Assembly (NCBI GenBank): GCA_003290165.1
Contig: QNQO01006220.1
Span: 62,001-126,000, forward strand
DNA: 64,000 nucleotides
Origin: Berberis thunbergii
Lineage: Eukaryota; Streptophyta; Magnoliopsida; Ranunculales; Berberidaceae
Direction: 5' to 3'
In this document: piece after piece, positions 45,413 to 58,034 of the stretch
Numbering within the stretch: the stretch's first letter is position 1
Layout: each line of letters opens with the position of its first letter
The notes under the pieces: generated by a model
The model's input: only the letters and a program-made list of their open reading frames with translations
Database searches by the model: none
What the model was told of the DNA's origin: nothing
Translations under genes and position numbers: made by a program

Positions 45413-46693
45413 TTAGTTCGATTTCTTACTCTTCTTCTTCATTTCTGCGCTACCAGCCTTCCCAGTTTTACTTTTCTTCTTCTTCAATCCAGTAGAACCA
45501 GTTGCAGTGCCCACTACTTCATTATCAACTCCTTTGTTCGGTAAAGACAATTCATCCTTCTTCTTCTTCTTCTGTGCACCATCTGGTTTCTTTACCTTAG
45601 GCGACCTCTTTGACTCTTTCTGCCCATTCACCTCCTCGAGAACCCACTTTTTCACCTTTTTATCTGTTTTCTTCTTCTTAGTGCCCGACAATTCATCACT
45701 CTCAAACATACCATTCTCATTCTCATTCCCATTCCCTTCATCGACATCATCATCACTAGCCATACTATCCATCAAGTCACCAATATTACTATCCATATAC
45801 CGAACTTCATGAATCCTCCCCTTCTTAGCCGCCTTTTTCTTCCTTGACTTCTTCTCCTTGACTGCCACTAAACCTTCTTCCGACTCATTCTTAATCCGCT
45901 CGTCCTTCTTCTTACTAACACCCTCAATCTTCAACCCCACAGTAGGCACAACTTGATAAACCGGTAAAGCCACCGACTCCGAAACTTTCAAATGAATAGA
46001 CCTCACATTCTCCCATTTCTTTGGAACAATCTCCATAGCCCCATCAATTGCCGCATGCACATTCTCAACAATCTCCTCCCTCCCTTGTGAAACCCGGGCA
46101 ACCTTCACAACACTACAAGTTCCAGTCTTCATATAAAACAGAGCAGACTCACACCCCTTCTGCACCTGCTCCTTCCAATTCTTGTGAGTCAAATCAATGG
46201 GTATAGGAGTCTTCTTCTTCTTGAAAAATTCCTTCCCCAGAAGCCTTGGAAGCAATGGAATTATCCGCTTATCAGCAAAGAACATCTTGAAAGAGTTGCA
46301 AAGCTTCCGTTTTGCCTCAAAGGGGCGATAGTCCGACTTGAGTTTAGAGAGTTTGAGCACTTTCTTGATGGGTATGTTATCAGCTTGGATTTTTTTCTTC
46401 GCCAAGTCGGAAGTGAGATTGGATTTGGGTCTGTCATCGATTATGAGACAGAACTCCTCAGAGGGGTGCAAGGGGTGGGGAAGAGGGATCTTGTAAGGGT
46501 TTGTGCGGCCCTTAGGAGGAATTTTTTTGAGTGTGAGGACTACGTAGAGGAAGTCCTCTTGTTCGAAAAGTTGGGCTTTATCGGATTCGGATTTGGATTT
46601 CACCCATTTCTTCAGTGCTTCGACAGCTTTTCCGATTGCTGAGATGGTTTGGTGAGTTACCTTTGTAGAAGATGGAAGTTGTGGTGCCTCCAT
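45413..46693 (-). CDS. Ribosomal L1 domain-containing protein (RSL1D1-like), copy 2
   Basis: Encodes the same 426-residue protein as 29679-30959, with no amino-acid difference between the two translations. Its upstream region to the A/B boundary at 47165 is also duplicated, so both copies keep the same proximal promoter. Function as for copy 1: a predicted nucleolar ribosome-assembly factor with an L1-like fold and a lysine-rich tail. Identical copies could double dosage, or could reflect an assembly duplication. Confidence 0.85.
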   Translation of the reverse strand: MEAPQLPSSTKVTHQTISAIGKAVEALKKWVKSKSESDKAQLFEQEDFLYVVLTLKKIPPKGRTNPYKIPLPHPLHPSEEFCLIIDDRPKSNLTSDLAKKKIQADNIPIKKVLKLSKLKSDYRPFEAKRKLCNSFKMFFADKRIIPLLPRLLGKEFFKKKKTPIPIDLTHKNWKEQVQKGCESALFYMKTGTCSVVKVARVSQGREEIVENVHAAIDGAMEIVPKKWENVRSIHLKVSESVALPVYQVVPTVGLKIEGVSKKKDERIKNESEEGLVAVKEKKSRKKKAAKKGRIHEVRYMDSNIGDLMDSMASDDDVDEGNGNENENGMFESDELSGTKKKKTDKKVKKWVLEEVNGQKESKRSPKVKKPDGAQKKKKKDELSLPNKGVDNEVVGTATGSTGLKKKKSKTGKAGSAEMKKKSKKSN

Positions 46694-48048
46694 CAAACCT
46701 TCTCTGCTTAGCTTGCCTGAAGAGAGTGAAGAAAGAGGAAGAAAAGGGGCAAGAGGAGCCGAAGGATGTTGCGAAGAAAAGCCCTAAACCTTTGAAGTGT
46801 ATGACAAATAGGTGAAGGGGGGAGTGGATATCTCCACCACTACAACATTTTCTCACACCATAAAATCACAACCCTAAATCACCCTCTAAGCTATATCGAT
46901 TGCAATTCCTAGCCATTTTCACTTGGCAGCGATTGTTAGATACCACAATTTCCCCTCTTTGACATCACCACCCCCCACATTTTATCTAATGCCACAATCA
47001 TTCTGTCCATCACCACTTCTTGCTCTTTGATACGACCAATATAAACTCTAAATTCTGAAAATTTATTTATCCCCACACTCTCTCATATCTCTCAACAGAG
47101 TTCCACACACTATCAAATTTTGATTCATCTTCCCTTCCATTAACTTCACATTTATTAAGCAACCAAACCCTCCCTCTCCTACAATCTCTTTAGTAAAACA
47201 AGGCAAACAAAACATGTGACAGATTGTGTGTGCAATATGGTGAAATGAAAGGTTGTTTGTGTGATAAGGTACGAGTTTGTAATTGTGTGTGTGATTTGGT
47301 GTGAGTCACTGTGAGTGCAATAGTGTGTTGTGACATTGTAGGTTGGGTGGTTGTTCATTGTCTCATTTAACGAAACACACAAACACATTAAGGTATTTCG
47401 AAAGTCTTAAATTGCGTTATTAGAATAAAAATTGAAAGCCATTGAAACAATTTTAGAAGGCCATACAATCGAACTTGAAATCCCATTAAAAAAATCGAAT
47501 CTACTGAAACTTCAACTCGCACACACAGAGATCTATCGAACTCAACAACTGTCTTTGCACAGGTCTGTGCAAAAATTCAATTCACACTCTCTTGCACGAC
47601 TCTCTTTACCTTGTTTGCACAGGTCCGTGTGACACTTCAACTTGCGTTTGCCTCTGCAAATCTCTTTACCTGGTTTGCACATAACCTTATGAGATGCCCC
47701 TTTTTGCAAATAAATTTAATTTATATTATGTTTTCAACATTCAGTAATGGATTATTTATAAGTTTTAATTGTATTATTTTTTTCAATGTTCAGTATGGCA
47801 AAGACGAACAATGACGTTGTGTCTTTTTGGTTGGTGGTGGTGGTGATGATCTAGTTGATAGATAGCCAATGACGACATCTAGCCGAAAGGTGATTGAGGA
47901 AAAGGATAAATAATAGATGCAAGAAAGAAAAAAAAATAGAGGATGGAGAAAGAAGCGGTGAAGAAGAGGAGAGAGGATGAAATGACAAACAAATTTATTT
48001 ACCAAAACAAAGCAGTGAGACAAAATCCAATCGCAAAGTCAAGGTGGT

Positions 48049-50318
48049 TTGGCTAGTGAAGGGGTTGTACATAAGGGTGAGGAAGAGCAAGCAAATGAAG
48101 TAGATAAGGAGGCGGTGGAGGCGAAAAAGGAGGGTGAGGATGACGAGGAGGATGGGGATGACGAAAACAATGATGAAAATGAACCAGTTGTTCCTGAGGG
48201 TCCCAAGGATAATTCGGTATTAGAGGATTACTTTGGGCAGATTTCTCGTGCCATTTGAAATGATGATGTGGTAATTATAATATTTTCAATTCTTAAAATA
48301 TTTAAATCTTTTTGTTTTATATTATTTGAACAATGAATATTTTTGTTATTGCTTGTTGTATTTAGGAATGAGGCAATGTCGACATCAATTCAAAAACTTT
48401 ATAGATTGAATTTGATAGAAGAGCCGAAAGAAATAAGAACAATCGCCTATAAGAGTAATCAACGTCATTTGATCGACTATTGTAAGAATCATGTCGATAA
48501 GGTGACTATGTGTGCCTACGTGGAGCGTTCACAACCTGGGACCAACATTTTTCACTTCCCTTTTGGAGAGATGACCATAACCCTGGAGGACGTCCATCAT
48601 ATCACTCATTTTTCGATCGTTGATAAGCATGTTATTTGAAAAAAAGAAAAACAAGTAAGATGAAACAGAGGAATGAGTCAAACTATTGGTGAATGGTTTG
48701 GGCATTAAAACAGGTGAAGCACATAAGCATGTCCAGAAGAATGTTATTTTTGTTGAGATATAGTTTATTAAGGCTAATAGTTGTGGAAAAGTGGAAGCAA
48801 CTCATTCTCGGAAGAAGAAAAAAAAACCAACAATTTGCTAGGGTTTACTTGTTATTTCTCTTTGGGCTGACTATCTTTGCTGATAAGATTGAAACAAATG
48901 TTCGTATTGAATATTTGTAGTTGCTAATGAAGTTGGATGATATTGGGAAATTTGCATGGGGCATAGGTACTTTGGCGTTTTTGTAACGTCAATTGGGGTG
49001 TGCTAGCAGAGCGGGTAGCAAACAAATATCTGGATATTTGCCATTTTTGGAGGTATTTTTATAGTTTATTCTTTCCATAAATTACCCTTTAACTGTCTAA
49101 GATATTTAACTAGTTAATTTTATGTGTTTTTTCTTTTATAGAGTTGTATATACAACCATTTTAGGCTTTAGGGTAGCACCAATGCTTTATGGAATGATAT
49201 TGCCCCCACCATGGCTAAGTGGGAATGCCCTCAACTTGTAGAGGTTGTGAATGAATAAATCATCACTTTTAGGAAGCACCTCGATGACATATCCATTGAA
49301 GAGGTAAATTTTAGTAATTAAGTACAAGTTGGATCTCATATTGTCTTTTCCATTAATGGTTTTGATTTTTCTTTCATAATTTAATAGTTTTCATGTTTGT
49401 ATTGTCGAGTCATTTGGGACTCTTATTGTGAAGTCGAAGCGAATAATTATGCTACTAGTATCACATGGCTCCAAGGTTATGTGTTATGCCCAAACATCAA
49501 AGAATCCTATCACCCAGATAGAGTGATGAGACAGATGGAAAGAGTACATGTGATTCCAAATCCCCCCTTTCGAACCAAAATGAAAAATATAGGTCGATCC
49601 AGCAACAACTACTTAGTGAATGATATTGTTGTCGTTCACTGAAACTTTGAATAATCATCTTGTGTCAAGAGAAAACCAACGTGCATTGGTGAGGTATCAT
49701 TGGGCATGCATGTAGTGAGGACTATTGGAGTGGTTTCATTACATTAACCATCTTTTCGTCCAACTATCGAAGAATAGGGGAACTAATCCTAAGAAAACAA
49801 TTGTTTCTATTGAACAATATGGTAATTTAACTATACTTGAATAAATTTGCATACATGTCAAATACAATTTTTCATTGTTTTAATGAAAACCAAATTTTCC
49901 TTGTAGATACAAGGTGGTGGATAAGACTCTTAAGTTGCTTAAGGTTTATATTGATGGATGCAGAAATGTTAATAAGGTAACCTTGCTCTAAAGGCAAAAG
50001 AAAGTATGTGACTTGCTACAAGGAATGTTTGTGCCTATGACCTTGGAAGAGCAAGTGGAAAAGCAAAAGGGTGCTCCAGGTGGTAGTGCTGGTGCTCCAG
50101 GTGGTGTTGGGGAAAAAAGGGGTGGTGGTGGTGTTCCAGGTGGTGTGGGGGGAGAAGGGGTGGTGGTAGAGAAAGTGGTGGTGGTGGTGGTGGAGGAAAG
50201 GGTGGTAATGGTAGAAGAAGTGCTGACAATGATGAGAAATGTGGTGGATGAACTGAGGCTAGAACCAAGAATAGACATGAATGCATCACTTCAATGCCAA
50301 CCTGGAGAAAATAACTAA
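48049..50318 (+). pseudogene. Plant mobile domain gene, copy 3, decayed
   Basis: Same exons and motifs as the other copies, with the core exon starting at 48366. The last-exon stop equivalent to the TGA in copies 1 and 2 is TAA here (near 49989). One extra A in the run near 48826 and a G-to-A-type change in the glycine-rich tract (near 50116) are copy-specific. Confidence 0.75.
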
Positions 50319-50536
50319 GAGGATGTGATGTGGATGCTTGATTTTTCTAGGTGTTCAATTTTGATATATGCATTTTTTTTAGTACATTTAGTTTTGATGT
50401 CACGTACATTTAATTTGATGTTAAGTACATTTAGTTTTGGTCTAGGTTGTTCAGTTTATATTTGTTCCTTATGTACTTTGTTTGATGTAATGTTTTCTAC
50501 TTGATGAAATGAATTATTTGTCAAAACTTTTTTTTA

Positions 50537-52202
50537 ACAATTCCATTATATGAAATGAATACCTAACTTATGTTTATTACGAAAGGTGCAGAAAACTTAA
50601 CTTCAAGATGAAATGAATTACACATGGCCACAAAACATGGTAATGGTCATAAAATTTTAAAAATGAAATTGATATAATATAGTCATGGATAAAATTTATT
50701 AGTATTACACATGTGAGTACGTAAGAAGTTCAAAAAAGTTGGAAAAAATAGACACAAACTCAACCTCAAATTTTGAAATAGAACCTGGTTCTGACTAGGT
50801 TCGCACAAGACCAGGTGAACCCAATAACCATCCTTGCACACACCAATATGAAAGAGACCAAAATGGTGAGAAACAACCAAACGCAGATACCTCTCCAGCC
50901 TTAGTCTTACAATCGTAGGAACCTCTGTGATGGGGCAAAAAACATGACTTTTTTTTTCTTCTTCCAAAAACGACTTTTTGTGAACTTTTTCTGAATTTAT
51001 TTTTTTGAATTTCTATGGTTTTTCCATACTTAAGTGAGATAATTCACCCAGAATACCTTTTTAACATTCCATTAAAAAATCCATACTTTTGGATTTCCAA
51101 AATCGACTTTTTTCATTTTTTTTGGAAGGATGTTGAAAAACAAAAAGGAAGGTTGATGAAGTGTTTATTTATCATTTAAAGAAGGAAAAAATGAAAAAGT
51201 GAAATTAACAAAACTTGAAAAATGGTGGTTTTGGAACTTGTAGCAGTCACTTGTGCGAAGATATTAGCCAGAATCACATAAAAGTCTGTGAGAGAGCTAC
51301 CTACACTGGTTAGAAAACACCAATCATAAAAGAGTTTGCGAGTATTAATATAATACTCACATAGACCATTGCGAATGGGTTTCATGAGCAGTGTAGACAC
51401 CATTCGCATGCATCCCTGCGGCTGCAATGATTCATTATGGAATTGTAAGGACTGATGCAGCTAGTCCCGAAACCACCATTTTTAGAAGTTTTGTTATTAT
51501 TTTTCAATTTTTGTTTCATTTATGCCTTCCTCATGACCAAGAAACACTTGGTCAACATTTTTATTTTTTTGTATTTCAACAATTCCTCCAAAAAACTTAA
51601 AAAAAAAAAAAATCTACTTCGGCAGCCCGAAAATATGATTTTTTGAAGGAATGTTTAAAAGATATTTGAAGGTGGATTATCCCTCTTACTAGTATAGCAA
51701 AATAATAGAAATTACAAAAAAATCAAAAAAAAAATCACAAAAATAGTCGTTTTTGGACAAAGTCCAGTTTTTGCCCCATTTGTCCCATCTTAGAAGTTCC
51801 TGCGAATTAAAGACTAAGGCCTGCATAGGTATTTAAGTTTGGGCGTTTCTCACCATTTTGGTCTATTTCACAATGGTGTGTGCGAGGATGGTTTTTAGGT
51901 TCGCCTGGTCTTGTGTGAACCTGGATAGAACTAGATTCTGAGGTTGAGCTTGTGTCTATTTTTTCTAGCTTTTTAAACTTATTACATGCTCACATATTTA
52001 ATACTAATAATTTTTTGCCATGACCATGTTTAATTCATTTCAAGCGAATTTTATGACCATTACCATGTTTTGTGGCCATGGGCAACAAATATTTTTTGAA
52101 CTTCTTATATTCTTCAAATTACGATATTTATAACCATAACCATAAAACTAGTTGAAATGCAAATGGATCATAAGTAAAATGGGTATTCAATAAGTGGAAT
52201 GC
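50537..52202. repeat. 1.65-kb inverted repeat in unit B copy 3
   Basis: Same arms and spacer as copies 1 and 2. Here it lies between the convergent mobile domain relic (plus) and the transposase relic (minus). Confidence 0.75.
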
Positions 52203-52879
52203 AAATTATATATTAATGGATGATCACAAGCATACAAGTCATCCATTTATACAAAAATGATGACTTATCTAACAACCGGATCATCCTATGTCACCAAAAC
52301 GAATACTATTTTTTCAAATCGGCATATTGGTATACGTATACATGTCAGTCACAAAATGTATAATTGTTTTTGCATGTGTGCATCAATCCAAGATACCAAT
52401 GACCTCCTCCGACTTATTGATCTCCTTAGCATTGAATTTATTCACCATCACATCACCAATGTTGAGTTGGCCATTGAATTAACTATTTCATGAGATTGCT
52501 TCTGAAAATAGACGAGAGGGTCAAGTAGGTACCTTCAAAGGCAATGGTGATTTGGGTGTCATATAGAACAATACAAATTGAGCATTCTGAGCAAGGTGTA
52601 TCACAAAACATAACCCGTATGTCGTTTAATTGTAACGACTGCTCAACATATGGAAAACATGTAGTCGTTGTGAGCTCTAACATATCTGGTTCAAGCAGTT
52701 AATTTCGTTTGCTAATGCGTACCTTATATTTTGAAATTGTTAAAGCATCGTTGATTACTTTCACGCCACACTCGCGCCACATTCCAACCCACAACTCTTT
52801 GTTTGTTTATATTTTCATTAGTAGTCCATTCCTTAGCTACTTCCAACCATTTTCCTTCTCTTAATCTTCTAGGAATTGG

Positions 52880-54300
52880 TCATGCATTAGAATTCACATT
52901 TCCCATCGATGCGTACATTCTCAATGCTATCATCATAATCCCAAATCCAGGACAAAATTTTCTCATCAAAATACTTGTCCACTTTTCCTCTTGAGTCTTG
53001 GCGTATTCATGACCCAATGGGTCCCTTTTAGTCGACTTATCAAGCTTGGACAACTTATTCTGTTTAGGTCTTCCTTTTCCTGCCACAAGTTTGGATGGTT
53101 CGATCATTAAAGTTAGACTCGGGTGACTCAACTCTAGAAGCCTCATCTTCAACACCAATTGTTGATCATGAGTTGATTCATTAAACATTTGCTTAATGGC
53201 GTTGACCACTAGCTCTATAATCACATTTGCATCTTTAAAAAGAGGTGTTCTGCCAAGTTGCATCCATTGCTTATCTAAAGTAGCTAGTAGAAGTTGTCCA
53301 TTGGGGGTTAGATACTTTGTCATTCCATGAGTATAAGACAACCTATGAGTGGTTCAAATCACACATCCACACTTGGCAGGGTCATTGCCCACCGCTTCAT
53401 ACCTTCGAATTTTCAATAACAATCAAAAGCCTTGTGCACAACAGACCCATGAATTTTGTCAAATTTTTCGACACATGCTAATTCTTCTATCACCATTGTC
53501 AAACTTTGTTGAAATGACAATTCAATTTCTATTAGACCATGTCATACATCTTTGTCCAAATATTAAAAAATACCCCTTGAAAATTTTCCAACGTCTTTTT
53601 CAACTTCGAGTGTGTACCTTCAATGCGATCAGTTATCTATTGGCTAAAATGCATGAAAGTATCGGTCCATGCATTCATGAAGTACTCCTTCTGCGGATAC
53701 CAAACTGTCCTCAAATAATCCAAACACTTCGGGTGTGATGCCCATTTTGTCTCGAACTCAATAATGGTCGACTTTTATTTTTCTCGTGAAAGAACCAATA
53801 AACTCCTTCCACCCCTCATTATCCTCAAAGTGTTTTTTTGCAATTTGCCACATGCACAAAAATCTCATTGCACTAGTAAAGAATCGTTCAATGGCTTGAT
53901 CAACTCAACTCTTTATCAGTGATAAACACGGTTGGCAAGTTTCTTGGTTAAAAAATCCCCAATAATTTTTCCAACGCGCAAACTTACGACTCCTATTTAT
54001 CTAAAGACATAAAACAACATGCAACATTGAAAGTTTTTTTCGTCGATCCAACACCTACAATTTAAATAGTGACATCCGACAACCACTAGTTTTTTTAAGT
54101 GTAATCCATATGCATCACTGATGGGAAACACTTAGCTAATTGAATTGACTCAAGATGCACCCAGAAAATATTGGTTACTTTATTTTCCTCATCCATAGTG
54201 TGCCACTAAATGTAATTATTCTTGTTCAATAAGTACATGGTGTCTTACAAAACCATTATCCCTTGTAGTTGAAATGTCTGACACTGTAAATAGTCTTTAG
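52880..54300 (-). pseudogene. Mutator-like (MULE) transposase relic
   Basis: Read on the minus strand from about 54190, the frames give IVGVGSTKKTFNVACCFM, then VFITDKELS, then FLCMWQIAKKHFEDNEGW and WKEFIGSFTRK. These match the DDE-domain neighbourhood of MULE transposases. Further on, KCGCV and THRLSYTHGM correspond to the SWIM zinc-finger region, which normally reads C-x-C then THG-L-P-C-A-H; the last cysteine and histidine are lost. The final open piece (53341-52880) has HDQQLVLKMRLLELSHP and KGRPKQNKLSKLDKSTKRDP, the usual C-terminal tail. Many stops and shifts are present. It converges on unit B copy 3, suggesting that unit B derives from a MULE carrying the mobile domain gene. Confidence 0.7.
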
Positions 54301-54688
54301 ACAGGAAACATTGTTAGGAAACACCTCTTTCATACCGACCAAGACATACCAAGGAGCGACACTCTACAGCTCTACTCCATCTAATCTACCTACAAATTAA
54401 TGACAAAGGAGCAATTTTGCTTGGACTTGCAACTTCCATCGATTATCATCTTCTGACACCCTTCTCAACTAAAACAGACAACCATACTTCTTGTACTGCG
54501 TGATCGACTATTGCCACTATCAACCCCATTCTTGCACTTTCAGTTATTATTTTTTTTTTTTTACAAAAAAATGACTTTTAAGGCCCACTTCTTCACAAAA
54601 TAGACTATTTAGATATCGTATTTGATGTAATGGCTAATTTGTGTCAGTATACTTTTATGACCAACAAAGACTCATTTATTAATGATTC
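54300..54688. other. Between the MULE relic and Ty3-2
   Basis: No gene is clear; it may hold the upstream part of the transposase relic. A poly-T run lies at 54549-54561. GATTC at 54684-54688 is the left target duplication of Ty3-2. Confidence 0.4.
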
Positions 54689-55374
54689 TGATGTAGTTTT
54701 TTTTTCTCTCCCTATTTTGACCTAGTCTTGCTGACCTACTAACCTGCACAAGTAACGCATGTGAGCCACATACCATTGTGGGGTGGCCGATGGCACTCCG
54801 ATGCTAAAGTTAGACAGGGCTCTAAGGAAGGTATAATGCTGTAATAGGGAATTTGTAGCATACCTTAGCTTACCAACCTCATGTCTTATTTATGGTGTAG
54901 GGAGTTCTGGTTCTACCAGGCCATCATAGTCATAGTTTAGGAAAAAGATTTTCGTGCAGATCCCTCCCTAATTAGGAGTCATGCTGTAGAAGGAAAGTTC
55001 CATGTTAGCTTCGTGCTCCTAGATATGCGGGAGATAGTTCCCAATCCAAGAACAATCCGTAGAAGGGAGTTTCCTTGTGTGGAAGATACTCTGGTGTTTG
55101 TTTCCTAGTGAAGCAGAGAACAACAGTAGTTGCCCGTTCGAAGCTGATCCTCGAGATACTTGCCTGAAGAGGGCTTACATGTATTGATGATAGCTGTGAG
55201 ACGTGTGGGCCTAGCATGCTGTGAGAGTTCGGGCTCGCCTGGAGGACCGCAGTTGGGCGGGCTTAGAATTGCTTGGGGCGGATCAGTGTTGGGCTGACGC
55301 TTGAGGCCGTAGTTCCTTGAGATTATCATGACATGTGTACGGCTCCGGTGTGTGACCATTTTTATGTATCATCA
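54689..55374 (-). repeat. 3' LTR of Ty3-2
   Basis: About 686 bp; on the minus strand it starts TGATGATACAT and ends ACTACATCA. A TATA-like ATAAATAAGACATG (minus strand, near 54884-54897) marks the probable promoter. It matches the solo LTR at 2172-2850. Confidence 0.8.
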
Positions 55375-55400
55375 ACTACTCCTCCCGAGTTAGTGGGCCA
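55375..55400 (-). promoter_or_regulatory. Polypurine tract of Ty3-2
   Basis: On the minus strand CCCACTAACTCGGGAGGAGT leads into the LTR. Ty3-1 has CCCACTAAGGGGGAAGTAGC in the same place. In such elements this tract primes plus-strand DNA synthesis. Confidence 0.6.
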
Positions 55401-55614
55401 TCACATCGGTTCGCTAAGTCATCTCTTGAAGGGATGTGCCGCTCATGATGATTGAGTTTAAATCGTTGCTTGAGCCACACGCTACATTAATTCAGTAGAA
55501 AAGAGGCAGGAAGCCAACCTCTATTTAGGTCATCTGCTGTGTAGAGTTCGATTATTCTATTTTCCTTGCTTTCAAAGCCACTGCTCTTATTAGAAAATAT
55601 TATTCATTTTCCTC

Positions 55615-58034
55615 ATGGCTCAAGAAAACCTTTTTGATGACGCTGTCTTGGCAAAGAGCCTGGAGTTTTTTGAAGACAAGTTGTTGTCCGAACCCGGTAT
55701 CGCCAAAATTCGTACGAAGTTTGGGGTACCTGAGGACCTGCCGTTGTATCTTCGGACGGGCGACCAAATGCCAACATCACCTCCGGCTGGTTTCATATGT
55801 TTGCACCGCGGGATGCTTCAAACTGAAGTGTGCTTTCCAATTCTAGATGTGATATGGGAGTTCTTGGACTTGTTAGGAATTCCTCCGGCTCAGTTGGGGC
55901 CCAATGGATATAGGATCATCTTCATGATTATGCTCAGTGCTAAGGAGGTCAGTGATAGCATGACTCCGCGGGTGATTCAATTGTTGTCCTCTCCTCGGCT
56001 AAAGAGTAATGTTGTTTGTAAGATGAAGTCCCTGAATTGCTTTGTTAGGCTACTTGATGATTTCAAGTTCTGGCAGAAGTATTGCTTCTTGGCCCCTGCG
56101 GATTCGAAGTACTTTCAACGCAAGGGTCGTTTGCTCGAGTGACAATTCAGACCGCTTTGTAAGTTCATCTTTTTTCTTGTGACTTTGATGTGCTTGATGG
56201 TGGGCTGATTAACCATCGCTTGCATTTTTCTGCAGGAAGGTTTCCCACTACTCCTCTAACCTTGGATGAGCAAAACACCATGGAGAAGTTCCATGTCCTG
56301 CCAAAAAGAAAGGCGGTTGATGTCATAAGGGTTTTCAATTTCATTCGTAGTGGGTTGTGGGACAACTGCATGTCACCCTCTCTCTGTATCAAGAGTCACA
56401 CATTAAGTTGGAAGATGGGGTCCCTTTCAAGAAGAGGAAGGCTATTGAGTCCAAAGCCTTTGTTTTATCTGATGTGGAGGAGTCCTCTGAGACTCTTGCT
56501 TTCTTCACGAGGAAAAGGTCTTGCGTTGGAACCGGTATGTCTTCTGCACGACTTGCTCTAGTGAAGGGGGAGCGCGAGTCAGCTAGACCTATTGAGGTGG
56601 AGACTGATGTTTTCGCTTGGAGAAGGATTACCTGCGATTGGCAGGAGTTATAGACAGGTTGAACCTTAGTGACGCGCAGGTCGAGGCTCTGAATGACGTA
56701 TTGTGCGGGTTGCAATGGTTGCTTCCATTGGTGTTGATTCGTGTGAGGTTGCTCCAACAGAAGGCTCTTGTGAGGATTTGCTAGAGGTCATAGAATTTGA
56801 TCGCCCCATAGTTGTTTTGCTTGATAGTGGTCGTGGCACCGGTCGTGTCTCTTGCAATCTGCATTGCTCACCGTCTCACTCTAGGCCTCAGTTAGAGGTG
56901 TTTGAGTGTCATTTGGATACTTCGTTGCATTCTCTTCCTCCGGATCCCATTGAGACTCCTCGCAAAAAAGTGTTTGCTTCTGTTGACAAGGGAAAAACCA
57001 TGGAGGAGAGCTTCAGGACGGTGGCAACCATGAAGGGCGATGTCGGCGTAGTTCCAGATTAGGAAAAAATTCATCCAGGCTCATGGATAAGCCTGTTTGC
57101 ATCGGATTTGGTGAAGCTGAGTTCACCGGTCTGGCACCAAGAAGTCGACGTGGAGTATGTTTCGAGGAAGCATATAAGCAGGCGTCACAGCTGGCTGATG
57201 GATCACGCTCCAAAACCCGAAGAGGATTCGTTGGAAGGGTGTATGGATAAGCATGAAATACCTTATGATGGGTATCTCTCATTTGAGACACACTATCGTT
57301 GCTGGGATGGAAGTAGAGGCAGCTCGTGAGAGAGTATACACCGGAAGCGTGTCTTCTCACATATGCAGATGTTGTTCTGATGCGCTCCATGAAATTGAGC
57401 GACTTAAGAAGCATGCCGAAGAAAAGTGGTTGGATCAGTCAACCATGGTCGTTGAGGCTTAGAGGGCTTTTCTGGAGAACCTTGAGCATGATCTGACTGA
57501 GGCGGTGTCTGAAAGGGATGACTTAAGCATGAGTTGAGCCGTATCCGCCGAGAAGTCGAGGTTGCACAGGAAGCTGAGGCTAAGGCGAGTTCTGAACTGT
57601 TGTCTTTCGCTGAAGGGAGTGATTCGAAGGATGTCAACTAGGCTGTTGAGAAGCAACAGTTGGAATCTGATGTAGAGTTCTATGCTCGAGAAGCGAGGAA
57701 GGCCGGTGACCATCTCGAACTGAGGCAGGATAAACTTAGTGCTATGAAGAGCAGTCTGGCCACAAAGTAGTCTCAGGTCAATGCGTTGACTGGCTAGTTG
57801 GAGCTACTGGAGCGTGAATTTGTTGATGCAAAGGTGTGGGAGGAAGAGCTTCTCCAGGAACAAGGAAAATGCGAGTTCTGCTACGTTGTACATGGACGGC
57901 TAGAGTTGCTGGCGCTGATGAAGGAGGAGCATCTGGAGTGGGATCTCAGCCGTTATAAGAAGAAGTCGTATGTGGACCTGTCTGTTACCTCGACATCATC
58001 GAGCGAGGAAGACAGTTTGAGCTCGGATGTCTAG
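55615..58034 (+). pseudogene. Ty3-2 antisense gene, 'putative gypsy type transposase' family (PF04195-like)
   Basis: Exon 1 opens with ATG at 55615 and stays open for 175 codons. It encodes KFGVPEDLPLYLRTGDQMP, FICLHRGMLQTEVCFPI, EFLDLLGIPPAQLGPNGYRI and FKFWQKYCFLAPADSKYF. A second part after an acceptor near 56235 gives GRFPTTPLTLDEQNTMEKF. The later parts are hydrophilic with coiled-coil character (57360-58034) and end in an acidic, serine-rich SSSEEDSLSSDV. The layout of domain, linker, long coiled coil and acidic end is usual for this plant family. Internal stops and shifts (for example near 56142, 57460 and 57535) break the coding path, though the first exon is intact. It runs opposite to gag and protease. 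Its function is not established. Confidence 0.7.

Larger units (their letters stand above)
42904..47165. repeat. Unit A, copy 2
   Basis: Near-perfect repeat of 27171-31431, including both Helitrons and the RSL1D1-like gene. The Helitrons lie at 43562-44278 and 44279-44539. The only indel noticed is one T in a run near 43925-43930. Confidence 0.9.
47166..52890. repeat. Unit B, copy 3
   Basis: Follows unit A copy 2 as copy 1 follows unit A copy 1. It shares G at the 31492-equivalent site with copy 1. It shares extra T bases in two runs (near 50377 and 52012) with copy 2. At its right edge the sequence continues into the Mutator-like transposase relic instead of a junction. Confidence 0.9.
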
